Below are positions 1 through 7,745 of a DNA stretch of 8,373 nt, one piece after another; the stretch's first letter is position 1, and each line of letters begins with the position of its first letter. Location of the stretch: NCBI GenBank assembly GCA_946405485.1, contig CAMJHJ010000103.1, positions 1 to 8,373 on the forward strand, written 5' to 3'. The translations under genes were made by a program, and so were the position numbers. The notes under the pieces were generated by a model. It had not been told where the DNA came from. It worked only from the letters and a program-made list of their open reading frames with translations, and did no database searches. This DNA comes from an uncultured Bacteroidales bacterium. Lineage in GTDB: Bacteria; Bacteroidota; Bacteroidia; Bacteroidales; UBA932.

Positions 1-345
1 CACGACATGGAGGATCTGGGCGAAGACCTGGTCGGTTATGACGACGACCAGAAACGTTCGCCGCAACTGGGCCTCGGGAGCCTGCGGATGGCGCGGCGCC
101 TGCGTCCCGGAAACGTGATTACCGACGAACCGGGCATTTATTTCATCCCGGCCCTCATCGAGAAATGGAAGCAGGAGGGGACGAACGCGTCCTTTGTCAA
201 TTTCAGCAAACTGAAGGCTTACTATGAATTCGGCGGCATCCGCCTGGAGGACGATGTCCTCGTCACGGCGGACGGCGCGCGGAGGCTCGGACCGAAGCGC
301 CTGCCGATCGCCCCGGATGACGTGGAAGCCGCCATGAATCAATAA
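1..345 (+). CDS. M24-family Xaa-Pro dipeptidase/aminopeptidase P, C-terminal fragment
   Basis: This is the last 114 codons of a metallopeptidase whose start lies left of the window; the frame is open from base 1. M24 'pita-bread' enzymes cleave Xaa-Pro bonds in the cytoplasm with two bound metal ions. Seen here: the fragment opens with HDMEDLGE, matching the segment just after the conserved GLDVHD. Its first His probably corresponds to the catalytic His of that motif. DEPGIYF (visible residues 42-48) and GGIRLEDD (78-85) carry the two C-terminal metal-ligand glutamates (E43 and E83). The stretch between them, with FIPALIEKW and ASFVNF, resembles the prolidase (PEPD-like) branch rather than short PepP, so the exact substrate class is open. 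The other metal ligands lie outside the window. The stop TAA at 343-345 is one base before the next ATG, which suggests cotranscription and possibly translational coupling with fabG. The internal ATG at 7 is not a real start, because the conserved domain continues upstream. Confidence 0.9.
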   Translation, partial: HDMEDLGEDLVGYDDDQKRSPQLGLGSLRMARRLRPGNVITDEPGIYFIPALIEKWKQEGTNASFVNFSKLKAYYEFGGIRLEDDVLVTADGARRLGPKRLPIAPDDVEAAMNQ

Positions 346-346
346 T

Positions 347-1093
347 ATGGGACTTTTGGACAATAAGGTGGCGCTGATCACAGGCGCCGCCCGCGGCATC
401 GGCAAGGCCATCGCCCTGCGCTTTGCCTCCGAGGGCGCAGACGTCGCCTTCACCGACCTGGTCATCGACGAGGTCGCGCAGCAGACTGTCTCCGAGCTGG
501 AGGCTTTCGGGCACAAAGTCAAGGCTTATGCATCCAATGCAGCTGATTTCGACCAGGCGCACGCCGTGGTCGACCAGGTCAAGGAAGAGTTCGGCCATAT
601 CGACATCCTGGTCAACAACGCCGGCATCACCCGGGACGGCCTGATGCTCCGGATGAGCGAGCAGCAATGGGATGCCGTCATCGGCGTGAATCTCAAATCC
701 GCCTTCAATTTCATCCATGCCTTGACGCCCATCATGGCGCGTCAGCGCGGGGGCAGCATCATCAGCCTTTCGTCTGTCGTGGGCGTGAACGGCAATGCCG
801 GCCAGTGCAATTATTCCGCCTCCAAGGCGGGCATCATCGGCCTGACCAAGTCGATTGCCAAAGAAATGGGTCCCAGGGGCATCCGGGCCAATGCCATCGC
901 TCCGGGCTTCATCCTTTCCGACATGACCAAGGCCCTGCCGGACGAGGTGCGTGAGGCGTGGATCAAGACCATTCCGCTTCGGCGCGGAGGGACGCCCGAG
1001 GATGTCGCCTCGGTGGCGCTTTTCCTGGCCAGCGACCTCTCATCCTATGTCAGCGGGCAGGTCATCCACTGTTGCGGTGCGATGAGTTGCTGA
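347..1093 (+). CDS. fabG: 3-oxoacyl-[ACP] reductase, FabG-type SDR
   Basis: This is a complete 248-residue short-chain dehydrogenase/reductase of normal FabG length. FabG reduces 3-oxoacyl-ACP to 3-hydroxyacyl-ACP with NADPH in cytoplasmic fatty-acid elongation. Seen: the cofactor-binding glycine motif TGAARGIG (residues 12-19), NNAG (90-93), the structural/catalytic Asn in GVNLKSAF (N115), and the catalytic Ser143, Tyr156 and Lys160 in SSVVG...NYSASKAG. Ser and Tyr are 13 residues apart, as in E. coli FabG. The PGF loop follows (187-189), then the family C-terminal stretch YVSGQVIHCCGAM. That last stretch has CGAM where many homologues have a double glycine, a small deviation. The ATG at 347 is chosen because LLDNKVALITG gives the usual family N-terminus and it sits one base after the upstream stop. 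The gene stands between a peptidase and comF, not beside acpP or fabD/fabF. Other SDRs share these motifs, but overall sequence strongly favours FabG. Confidence 0.93.
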   Translation: MGLLDNKVALITGAARGIGKAIALRFASEGADVAFTDLVIDEVAQQTVSELEAFGHKVKAYASNAADFDQAHAVVDQVKEEFGHIDILVNNAGITRDGLMLRMSEQQWDAVIGVNLKSAFNFIHALTPIMARQRGGSIISLSSVVGVNGNAGQCNYSASKAGIIGLTKSIAKEMGPRGIRANAIAPGFILSDMTKALPDEVREAWIKTIPLRRGGTPEDVASVALFLASDLSSYVSGQVIHCCGAMSC

Positions 1094-1112
1094 TCCTCCG
1101 CTTTCCGGGAGA

Positions 1113-1871
1113 ATGGAAGGGATGGATAAAGCGGTCTCCGGTGCCAGTTTGAAAGACTTTGCCACGGCAGTCAGTGACCTGATCCTGCCGCGGCATTGTT
1201 TCGTCTGCGGGAAGCGTCTCACGCTTTCTGAACGTTACCTGTGCCTGGAGTGCCGGAGCGACCTGCCGTACACTTTTTTCTGGGACCAGTCGCACAATCC
1301 GATGGCGGATAAATACAATGCCCGGATCCTCGACCAGGTGCCGCATGGGGTGGAAGAGGCCTATGGCCACGCCGCGGCGTTGCTCTATTATAATTCCGAG
1401 TCCGGTTACAAAAACATCCCGCAGGCGTTGAAATACCGTTCTGCGCTGGGATTGGGCCGGGAGTTCGCCGACCGGCTGGGGGAGCGGCTCGCCTCTTCCC
1501 CGGAATTCAAAGATGTGGATTGTGTCATTCCTGTGCCGCTGCATTGGCGCCGGCACCGGGGGCGCGGGTACAACCAGGCTGCGGTGATCGCCCGGAGGGT
1601 GGCGCTTGCCCTGGGCGCGCGATTCTGCCCGGAGGGGCTTCGTCGCTTGCGCTATACGAAGTCCCAGACTTCCGTGGGAATGGAAAAGAAGGCGTCCAAT
1701 GTATCGGACGCCTTCCGGGTGTTGCACCGCGTCGAAGCGCGGCATATCTTGTTGATTGACGATACCTTCACGACGGGATCGACCCTGGCCGCCTGCCACA
1801 AGGCATTGCGGGAAGTATATCCTCCGTCGGTACGGATCTCGGTCGCTACGCTGTCATATGTAGGTCCTTAG
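1113..1871 (+). CDS. ComF family phosphoribosyltransferase-like protein
   Basis: This 252-residue protein belongs to the ComF/GntX family, which joins an N-terminal zinc-finger segment to a type I phosphoribosyltransferase fold. In competent bacteria ComF proteins act in DNA uptake or processing in the cytoplasm; in Bacteroidota the role is not established. Seen: two Cys pairs, CFVC (C29, C32) and CLEC (C44, C47), forming the likely zinc site after the LILPRHC start typical of the family. PVPLHWRRHRGRGYNQA (140-156) follows, then the conserved TKSQTSVGM...NVSDAF segment (182-201). The PRPP-binding loop is ILLIDDTFTTGST (212-224), with both acidic residues present. All family landmarks are intact and the length is normal. 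The start is ambiguous between ATG at 1113 (preceded by GGGAGA) and ATG at 1122; both lie before the conserved region. It begins 19 bases after the fabG stop, so is probably cotranscribed. Its stop TAG overlaps the stop of the convergent EEP gene. Confidence 0.9.
   Translation: MEGMDKAVSGASLKDFATAVSDLILPRHCFVCGKRLTLSERYLCLECRSDLPYTFFWDQSHNPMADKYNARILDQVPHGVEEAYGHAAALLYYNSESGYKNIPQALKYRSALGLGREFADRLGERLASSPEFKDVDCVIPVPLHWRRHRGRGYNQAAVIARRVALALGARFCPEGLRRLRYTKSQTSVGMEKKASNVSDAFRVLHRVEARHILLIDDTFTTGSTLAACHKALREVYPPSVRISVATLSYVGP
1684..1715 (-). terminator. Candidate intrinsic terminator for the leftward transcript, inside comF
   Basis: Bases 1688-1697 (GAAGGCGTCC) and 1706-1715 (GGACGCCTTC) form a perfect 10-bp, GC-rich stem with an 8-base loop. 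Read on the - strand, the stem is followed directly by TTTT (complement of 1684-1687), the layout of a rho-independent terminator. On the + strand no T-run follows, so only the leftward transcript could use it. It lies about 150-185 bases past the stop of the EEP gene, within codons for the conserved EKKASNVSDAF part of ComF. The T-run is short and the match could be chance; termination is inferred from structure only. Confidence 0.5.
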
Positions 1872-2701
1872 AATTGCAGGACGGCGTAGACCGGATAGTG
1901 GTCGGAAATGAAGGGCTTCCCAGCGTAAGACTGGTCCACCACGTCGAATTCCTTGCACTTGCTGAAACCTGAATAATAAACGTAGTCAATGGCCTGCGAG
2001 GCGCGGCCCCAGCCGTTGAACGAGGTCTTGTCGGTTGTTTTCTCCGCGTAGACCCGGGCGCTCTTCATCTTCTTGTCCAGGTCGACCAGACAAGGATCAT
2101 CCGCCTTGACGTTGAGGTCGCCGGTGAGTACCATCGGCCAGCCTTCCGGATTCATCGCCGCGATGCGGTCCACGATCAGGGCAAGGCCGTTCTTGCGCGC
2201 TTCCACGCCCACATGGTCCAGGTGGGTGTTGACATAATAGAAGTGGGTGCCGCTCTTCTTGATCTTGAGAAGAGCCCAGGTGGCGGTGCGATAGCAGGCG
2301 GCGTCCCAGCCTTTGGAGGGTTCGTCGGGTGTCTCGCTGAGCCAGTAGGTGCCCCAGTCTTCAACTTCCACCAGATCTTTCTTGTAAAAGATGGACATGT
2401 GCTCACCCTTGCTGACACCGTCTTCGCGACCCACGCCGATGCTCGCATACTGCGGGCACTGCTCATTGATGTAGGCGATCTGGAAATCATAGGCTTCCTG
2501 TACGCCGAAACAGAGCGGGTCCTGGTCTTCCAACATCGCGGGGGTGGCTTCCTTCCGGAGGTCCCAGGCGTTGTCTCCGTCTTTGGCGACGCCGAGACGG
2601 ACGTTGTAGGACATGACCTTGATGGTTTCTGCCTTTTTGCAAGACAAGGTGGCCGGCAGCAGGGCGGCCAAGGCTGCGACAGCAAGAATGAGTTTTTTCA
2701 T
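1868..2701 (-). CDS. Secreted lipoprotein, endonuclease/exonuclease/phosphatase (EEP) family
   Basis: This 277-residue protein has the fold of DNase I, sphingomyelinase and inositol-phosphate phosphatases: metal-dependent hydrolases of phosphate esters. Seen: a hydrophobic signal peptide MKKLILAVAALAALLPATLS followed by Cys21, a probable lipidation site (the lipobox TLSC is loose but acceptable in Bacteroidota), so it is probably membrane-anchored outside the cytoplasm. Catalytic landmarks are all present in order: MSYNVRLG (Asn33), GVQEA (Glu69), VNTHLDHVG (His160), LTGDLN (Asp195 and Asn197), IDYVYY (Asp239) and SDHYPV (Asp267, His268). The length suits the single EEP domain with no extra module. 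It follows susD by 55 bases on the same strand, so is probably part of the same locus, though a promoter-like motif sits in that gap. The substrate (nucleic acid, phospholipid or sugar phosphate) cannot be told from sequence. Its TAA stop shares bases with the convergent comF stop. Confidence 0.9.
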   Translation of the reverse strand: MKKLILAVAALAALLPATLSCKKAETIKVMSYNVRLGVAKDGDNAWDLRKEATPAMLEDQDPLCFGVQEAYDFQIAYINEQCPQYASIGVGREDGVSKGEHMSIFYKKDLVEVEDWGTYWLSETPDEPSKGWDAACYRTATWALLKIKKSGTHFYYVNTHLDHVGVEARKNGLALIVDRIAAMNPEGWPMVLTGDLNVKADDPCLVDLDKKMKSARVYAEKTTDKTSFNGWGRASQAIDYVYYSGFSKCKEFDVVDQSYAGKPFISDHYPVYAVLQF

Positions 2702-2729
2702 TGTATCAGGTTTTTGGGTTTTCGTCCAT

Positions 2730-2737
2730 CAAAGATA
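2730..2737 (-). promoter_or_regulatory. Possible -7 promoter element upstream of the EEP gene
   Basis: On the - strand this site reads TATCTTTG, an exact match to the Bacteroidota -7 consensus TAnnTTTG. It ends about 28 bases before the ATG at 2701, a plausible short leader, and the leader is A-rich as usual for translation starts in this phylum. The -33 element is weak: at 19-21 bases upstream the best tetramer is GGTG (2 of 4 matches to TTTG), overlapping the 3' end of susD. It may give the EEP gene its own transcription besides read-through from susCD, or be chance. Confidence 0.35.
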
Positions 2738-2756
2738 CACTTTTATTCGGGAATCA

Positions 2757-4559
2757 TCACCATCCGGGATTGTTCTCGACATCGACATCCTTCATGCTGG
2801 TGATGATGTTCTCGTAGATCGGAAGCAAGGTCCATTTGGTGATGGGAGCCACGTTGTGGGAGGGGAGGTTGTTATAGCACGGCTGAGGGACGATGTGCAT
2901 CGCGTGCTCATTGATGCTGTTGATGCCATCCTGGCCCATTCTGAGCAGGGTCGCCCAGCGCCACTCTTCCAGGTAGAGCTCACGGACGCGCTCCGCAAGG
3001 ATATACTTGATGTCCATCTCTCCAGGTGTCGCGAGTTTGCTGCACTGGGCTCTGTTGCGCAGGATGTTGATGTCCGATGCGCAGCCGTTCTTGTCGCCCT
3101 TGCGGAGCTTCGCTTCCGCCCGGAGAAGGACGGTTTCCGCGGAGCGTACCACATAGGAATCGTAGAACCGGTAAGTCCGGTCTCCTCCATCCGCGAGGTC
3201 AAAATAGGCCCAGTCGTCGATGGGAGCGAATTTCGTGTAGGTGGGGGCCACAAAAGACATCATGGGGTTGAGCGTGGTGGTGTCGACCATCTCCCGGGTC
3301 ACGATCTGGCCGTACAACGGGTGTTTCGAATCCGTGCACTTGAAATATCGGCGGATGTTGACGTCATTGTTACGCATATCGTCGGCGAATCCGCCTTCCC
3401 AGACCTGACGGACCACATAATCGGTGGGGAACCAGGTTTGTGAGGGTTTTCCTCCGACATAGGCGCTGTACTCGCCTCCGGGATACAACTTCGAGTCGAC
3501 ATTGCCGCGCCAAGGATAAGTCGCGCCATTCTTATATTTGGCGTTCCATTGGACAGTGCGTTTGCTGGGTAAATAATACCTGTGCATGCCATTGCGTCCC
3601 CACGAGCCTTTGCCGAGTGCGACGAAATTCTCGTAATCCTGTTGCATGGCCCAAATCGATTCTGTGTTGCCCTCGTCGTAATCGAAGTTCCCGGGCTGGA
3701 AGAGGTCAAAGAACACATCGCCGTCGGGGTAATAAGCCGCAACGCCGTTGCGGGCCGGACCCTGTCCGGGCGTCGCACGCGTACCGAAACGCTTCGTCAT
3801 GATGGGATGCAGGGCGAGGGCCTTGTCGGCATAGCTGATCGCAGTCTCGAGATCGGTGGCGTTGTTGCCCTTTTCGGTAGCGAGGGCCAGGTATGCTTCG
3901 GAGAGGAAGTGATACGCGGCACCCTTGCCGACACGACCCGCCTCGGGATGGTCCTCGAGCTTCTCTGAAGCGAATTTCAGGTCCTGGATGGCGAATTCGT
4001 AGGTCTCCTCCCTGGTTGCCCGGGGGATGTCGAGTTTGAGCGAGGTATAGGTCTTGTCGACGATAAACCAGCCGCCGTACATTTCGGCGAGCCTCAGATA
4101 GATGAAGCCTCTGAAGAACCTCAGCTGGGCCTCATATTTGTCTCTGTCTGAATCCGAGATCTCAAGGGTTTCGGTCTTCATGCCGTCAAGACCCAGGTTG
4201 GCGGGAGCCGCCACGCGAGTCCAGAGGCTGTTGGTGGGATCCCGGAAAGGATGGCTGGCGGTCGTCCAGTTGGTGAAGTTGCCTTCCCAACCCTCATCTC
4301 TGCGGTCCATAAGGTCAGAACCCCAGCCGAGCCAGATGGGATCTTCGCCGTAATAAGCAAAGCGTACGCCCATGTAACATGCCGTGACGCAGTCGTTTAC
4401 CTGACTCGCCGACTTGAAGGCATTTTCGAAGCCATAGATGGTTTTGGGGTGCTCCTCCAGAAAGGCATCGTCGTCGACCGTCGCTATGTCGCACGAAGTC
4501 CAAGTCCCCATCAGGAGGACGGACAGTGCAAGGATAGATGAATATCTGATGATTTTCAT
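2757..4559 (-). CDS. SusD/RagB-family nutrient-binding outer-membrane lipoprotein
   Basis: This complete 600-residue SusD-like protein is the surface lipoprotein that caps a SusC barrel and helps capture the ligand. Seen: signal peptide ending TWTSC with Cys23 as the lipidated residue, followed by an acidic stretch (DIATVDDDAFLEE) that fits surface export of Bacteroidota lipoproteins. The SusD-like N-terminal helical (TPR-like) region includes LRFFRGFIYLRLAEMYGG (146-163) and AAYHFLSEAYLALA (214-227). The C-terminal SusD/RagB region includes SAETVLLRAEAKLRKGD (473-489) and LAERVRELYLEEWRW (521-535). The ending LLPIYENIITSMKDVD...NPGW is the usual family finish. The start ATG at 4557-4559 lies 12 bases after the susC stop, so the two are almost certainly one operon. 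The ligand cannot be read from SusD sequence; an upstream lyase suggests a sialic-acid-like compound, by context only. A NanU role is possible but unproven. Confidence 0.96.
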   Translation of the reverse strand: MKIIRYSSILALSVLLMGTWTSCDIATVDDDAFLEEHPKTIYGFENAFKSASQVNDCVTACYMGVRFAYYGEDPIWLGWGSDLMDRRDEGWEGNFTNWTTASHPFRDPTNSLWTRVAAPANLGLDGMKTETLEISDSDRDKYEAQLRFFRGFIYLRLAEMYGGWFIVDKTYTSLKLDIPRATREETYEFAIQDLKFASEKLEDHPEAGRVGKGAAYHFLSEAYLALATEKGNNATDLETAISYADKALALHPIMTKRFGTRATPGQGPARNGVAAYYPDGDVFFDLFQPGNFDYDEGNTESIWAMQQDYENFVALGKGSWGRNGMHRYYLPSKRTVQWNAKYKNGATYPWRGNVDSKLYPGGEYSAYVGGKPSQTWFPTDYVVRQVWEGGFADDMRNNDVNIRRYFKCTDSKHPLYGQIVTREMVDTTTLNPMMSFVAPTYTKFAPIDDWAYFDLADGGDRTYRFYDSYVVRSAETVLLRAEAKLRKGDKNGCASDINILRNRAQCSKLATPGEMDIKYILAERVRELYLEEWRWATLLRMGQDGINSINEHAMHIVPQPCYNNLPSHNVAPITKWTLLPIYENIITSMKDVDVENNPGW

Positions 4560-4571
4560 GGCTCAGTGGAT

Positions 4572-7500
4572 TTAGAATGTAAGATTGACACCGAAGGTGT
4601 AGGTCTTGTAGAACGGATAGTTGTAATTAGTCCTGGTCTGCTTCATCTCGGGATCGCCACCTTCCCAATTGGTGAAGGTGAGGAGGTTTTCGGCTGAGAC
4701 ATATAATTTCAGACCGGCGATCTTGCTCCGCTCGAGGAGGGATTTCTTGAGGCGGTAAGAGAGGGAGATGTTCTGCAGGCGTACGTAAGCCCAACTCATG
4801 TGGGGCTCGTATTCATTCTTGATGTAGGCCGGTCTCGGATACGTGTTGTTCCGGTTCTCAACCGTCCACCATTCATGGTCCAGGGTCCGCGGGATCTCGG
4901 AGTGGCTTGATCTGTCGTAGCAGACGAAAGCCTGGGTGTTGGGCCAGAGGCAGTAGCCGTTGCCGCCGAAAGTGCCGGTAAAGAGCATATAGAGGTCGAA
5001 GTTCTTCCAGGAAATGTCATTCATGAAACTCATCTGGAAGTTGGGGTACCGGTTGCCGAGAATCGTGCGGTCTTCGCTGTTGATGACGCCGGGTTCGTCC
5101 TCTTCTCCGTCGGTGACGTTGAGGAACTTCACATCACCGGGGACACCTCCGTTGACAGCCACATAAGCCTGATCCTCGTCCGAGACAAGAAGATTGCCCT
5201 TGTCATCATACATGGGCTTGCCGCTGGCGTCATACTTTGCCTGGATGATGCCGATCTCCTTTTGGCCGTAGAAGATTCCGAGAGGCTCACCGATGAGATA
5301 GGCGTGGTTGATGTCCACGATCTCATTGGTGCCGTCGCCGTAGATATCCTGGATCTTGCTGCGGTTGAGGTAGAAGGAAAGCTTGGAAGTCCAGTTCCAG
5401 TCCTGCGTGCGGATGTTGCGGGTGGTGAGGTTGACCTCCATTCCCCAGTTGTTGATCTGGCCCATGGTCGCATACATCTGATCCTGTCCGTTCAGCACGA
5501 TGGGGATGGCGCGGATGAAGATCTGGTCGTAAGTCTTCGAGGAATAACCGTCATACTCGAGGAGGACCCTGTCTTCGAACAGACCGAGTTCGAAACCATA
5601 GTTGAAGGATTCGGTGGTCTCCCAACCGAGGTCGGTGCTTCCGAGCGTACCGAGATACTCGCGGAAGTTGGGCTTTCCGTTATTGCCGAAGGTATAATAG
5701 TTCTTGGCCTGGCCCATGGTGATGGTGGTCAGGGTCTGGTAAGGACTGAGGGACTGGTTGCCGTTCTTGCCCCAGGAAGCCTTGAGCTTCAGGTAGCTGA
5801 CAGCCGGCTTGAGGCTGGCCATGAAGGGCTCGTTCGAGACGGTCCAAGCGACACCCACGGCGGGGAAGACGCCCCACTTCTTATCGGCGCCGAAGACGGA
5901 TGAACCGTCACGGCGTACGGATGCGTTGAAATGGTACCGGTCCTTGTAGGCGTATTGGACGCGGGCAAGGTAGCCGACGTCGGTGTGCCGCCAGTATTCA
6001 GGAGCGTTTATGAGAGGGACACTGGCCTTGTTGAGGGCCCAGGCGCCGAGGATGGTGTTGCCGAGCGTGGAGAAGTCGGTGCCGGTGTGCTTGTGCATCA
6101 TGTATTCGTTGGAGTCACGGGTGTACACGAGCGAAGCGTCGATGAAGTGGTCGCCGAATCTGCGGTTGTAGTTGAGGATGTTGTCCCACACCCAGGAAAT
6201 CTTCTGGGACTCCGTGACGGTACCGTTGGCGCTGCTCAGGTAGATCTTGGTGTTCAGGTCTTGGTACCTGTCTTCGGGATCGCCGACGCCATCCCACTGC
6301 GTCACGAAGTAACCTTCGTGCTGGAAAGTGGACTGGTTGATGTTGCGGATGCGGTAGTTGCCGTTCATGCGGAAGGAAAGTCCTTCGACCCAAGGGGCTT
6401 TGACGAGGACGTGGCCTCCGATCTCATAGGAATTCCGCTTGTCGACATCATCTACGGTGCCGCTGAGGACTCCCCACAAAGGGTTCGTGCCGCCTCCGGG
6501 GTATTTCTCGACCTGGCCGTCGGGCCATTCGAACATGGCGTACGGGGACATGATGAGGGCGTCTTCGACAGAGTCGACGGTAAGGCCGGAGTAGTCGTTG
6601 AAGGAGACGTTGCCCCGGGCCCCGACCTGCAGCCAATCGGTGATGTCGGTCGTGAGCTTGATGTTGAAGACCATGCGCTTGTAGTCATCTCCGATCACAA
6701 CGCCCTTTTGGTCGTTGTAGGTACCGGAAAGGAGGTAGTTGGTCTTTTTGGTGATGCCCGACACGGATGCGGAATAGGTCTGGAGCACGCCGGGGCGGGT
6801 GATATAGTCGATTGCGTCCGAAATCTTGCCGGCGTCGTAAGTGATCTTCTCGAAATCGGAGAGATAGGTTGCCGGATCGGCGTCCGGTACACCGGCGTGC
6901 TTCAGGCTGCGGAGGGTCTTATAATTATCCATGCTCATGAGCTTCGGCTTCATCGCGACATTTGAAAGCCCGACGGAGGAGCTGAAGTTGATGACCGGTT
7001 TTTCTGTCGTGCCACGCTTGGTGGTGATCATGATCACGCCGTTGGCAGCCTGGGATCCGTATGCAGCCAGAGAGGTCGCGTCCTTGAGGACGCTCATATC
7101 CTGGATGATGTTCGGGTCGATCTCGGTGAGGGAGCCGTTGAAAATAACTCCGTCAAGGACGATGAGGGGGGACGAAGTCCGCTCCGTGTAAGACTTGTTG
7201 TCGTGGTCATCCTTGAAGGCGCTGATGGATTTGACACCCCTGACGAGCACGGCGGGATCATCACCGGCCTTGGGACCGTAGCCCACATCGAGGCCTGTCA
7301 TGGTGCCCTTGAGCGTCTTGACGGGGTTGGTCATCGCGACCTGGGAGACCGGGGCGTCGGCGACCTTGACGGTAGAGACGGATCCGGTAAAGTTTTTGCG
7401 CTGCACCGTGCCGTAGCCGATGACGACGACGTCGTTCAGCATGTTGACATCTTCATCCATGACAACATTGATCACAGCCTGGTTTCCCGGCTTGATATCC

Positions 7501-7745
7501 TTATCCAGGAAACCGAGGGAGGAGAAGTGAAGGGTGGAACCGGGAGTCACTACGAGGCTCCAGTTTCCGTTCTGATCTGTCACTGCGCCTGTGGTGGGGT
7601 TTTCAAGGAGGTAGACAGCGGCGCCGATGACCGGCTCTCCGTTTTTATCTACCACCGTTCCCTTCACCAGGTTCTGCGCCATGACACTTACAACGGTCCC
7701 TGTCAGGAAGACAGCAACCAATGCAAAGAAACGCAAGATTTTCAT
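4572..7745 (-). CDS. SusC/RagA-family TonB-linked outer-membrane transporter
   Basis: This complete 1057-residue protein is the TonB-dependent barrel of a SusCD complex, importing its ligand into the periplasm using energy passed on by TonB. Seen, in order: a signal peptide with likely cleavage after VMA (residue 23); a carboxypeptidase-regulatory-like domain (about 26-100) starting VKGTVVDKNGEPVIGAAV; a TonB-box region with DVVVIGYG (105-112); and a plug domain (about 114-245) with SPLIVLDGV and the signature SVLKDATSLAAYGSQAANG (218-236). A long beta-barrel follows, ending YTFGVNLTF with a terminal Phe, as expected for barrel insertion by the BAM machinery. There is no N-terminal STN domain, so nothing suggests sigma/anti-sigma transmembrane signalling through this protein. 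Length is normal for SusC. It begins 40 bases after the lyase stop; that gap shows no convincing promoter in this direction, so cotranscription from upstream is likely. A NanO-like specificity is only a context-based idea. Confidence 0.97.
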   Translation of the reverse strand: MKILRFFALVAVFLTGTVVSVMAQNLVKGTVVDKNGEPVIGAAVYLLENPTTGAVTDQNGNWSLVVTPGSTLHFSSLGFLDKDIKPGNQAVINVVMDEDVNMLNDVVVIGYGTVQRKNFTGSVSTVKVADAPVSQVAMTNPVKTLKGTMTGLDVGYGPKAGDDPAVLVRGVKSISAFKDDHDNKSYTERTSSPLIVLDGVIFNGSLTEIDPNIIQDMSVLKDATSLAAYGSQAANGVIMITTKRGTTEKPVINFSSSVGLSNVAMKPKLMSMDNYKTLRSLKHAGVPDADPATYLSDFEKITYDAGKISDAIDYITRPGVLQTYSASVSGITKKTNYLLSGTYNDQKGVVIGDDYKRMVFNIKLTTDITDWLQVGARGNVSFNDYSGLTVDSVEDALIMSPYAMFEWPDGQVEKYPGGGTNPLWGVLSGTVDDVDKRNSYEIGGHVLVKAPWVEGLSFRMNGNYRIRNINQSTFQHEGYFVTQWDGVGDPEDRYQDLNTKIYLSSANGTVTESQKISWVWDNILNYNRRFGDHFIDASLVYTRDSNEYMMHKHTGTDFSTLGNTILGAWALNKASVPLINAPEYWRHTDVGYLARVQYAYKDRYHFNASVRRDGSSVFGADKKWGVFPAVGVAWTVSNEPFMASLKPAVSYLKLKASWGKNGNQSLSPYQTLTTITMGQAKNYYTFGNNGKPNFREYLGTLGSTDLGWETTESFNYGFELGLFEDRVLLEYDGYSSKTYDQIFIRAIPIVLNGQDQMYATMGQINNWGMEVNLTTRNIRTQDWNWTSKLSFYLNRSKIQDIYGDGTNEIVDINHAYLIGEPLGIFYGQKEIGIIQAKYDASGKPMYDDKGNLLVSDEDQAYVAVNGGVPGDVKFLNVTDGEEDEPGVINSEDRTILGNRYPNFQMSFMNDISWKNFDLYMLFTGTFGGNGYCLWPNTQAFVCYDRSSHSEIPRTLDHEWWTVENRNNTYPRPAYIKNEYEPHMSWAYVRLQNISLSYRLKKSLLERSKIAGLKLYVSAENLLTFTNWEGGDPEMKQTRTNYNYPFYKTYTFGVNLTF

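Noticed and set aside
1062..1799. A 245-codon - strand open frame opposite comF
   Set aside because: ComF has intact zinc-finger and PRPP motifs, while the opposing frame has no recognisable features and an Arg/Pro/Gln-rich composition expected of a shadow. The - strand frame 263-718 opposite fabG is similar.
2613..3443. A 276-codon + strand open frame across the susD/EEP junction
   Set aside because: It overlaps two well-supported genes on the opposite strand and has low-complexity, domain-free sequence; it is a reading-frame shadow. The + strand frame 2213-2803 is rejected for the same reason.
4588..4600. Small inverted repeat ACACC-GAA-GGTGT near the 3' end of susC, possible intercistronic stem between susC and susD
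   Set aside because: The stem has only 5 bp and falls in codons for the conserved YTFGVNL ending, so coding constraint and chance explain it; no T-run follows.
5931..6965. A 344-codon + strand open frame inside susC
   Set aside because: It is antisense to a clear SusC barrel, has no recognisable domain, and its Val/Gly/Asp-rich composition is the mirror of GC-rich susC codons. The same holds for + strand frames at 5262-5903 and 7203-7751.
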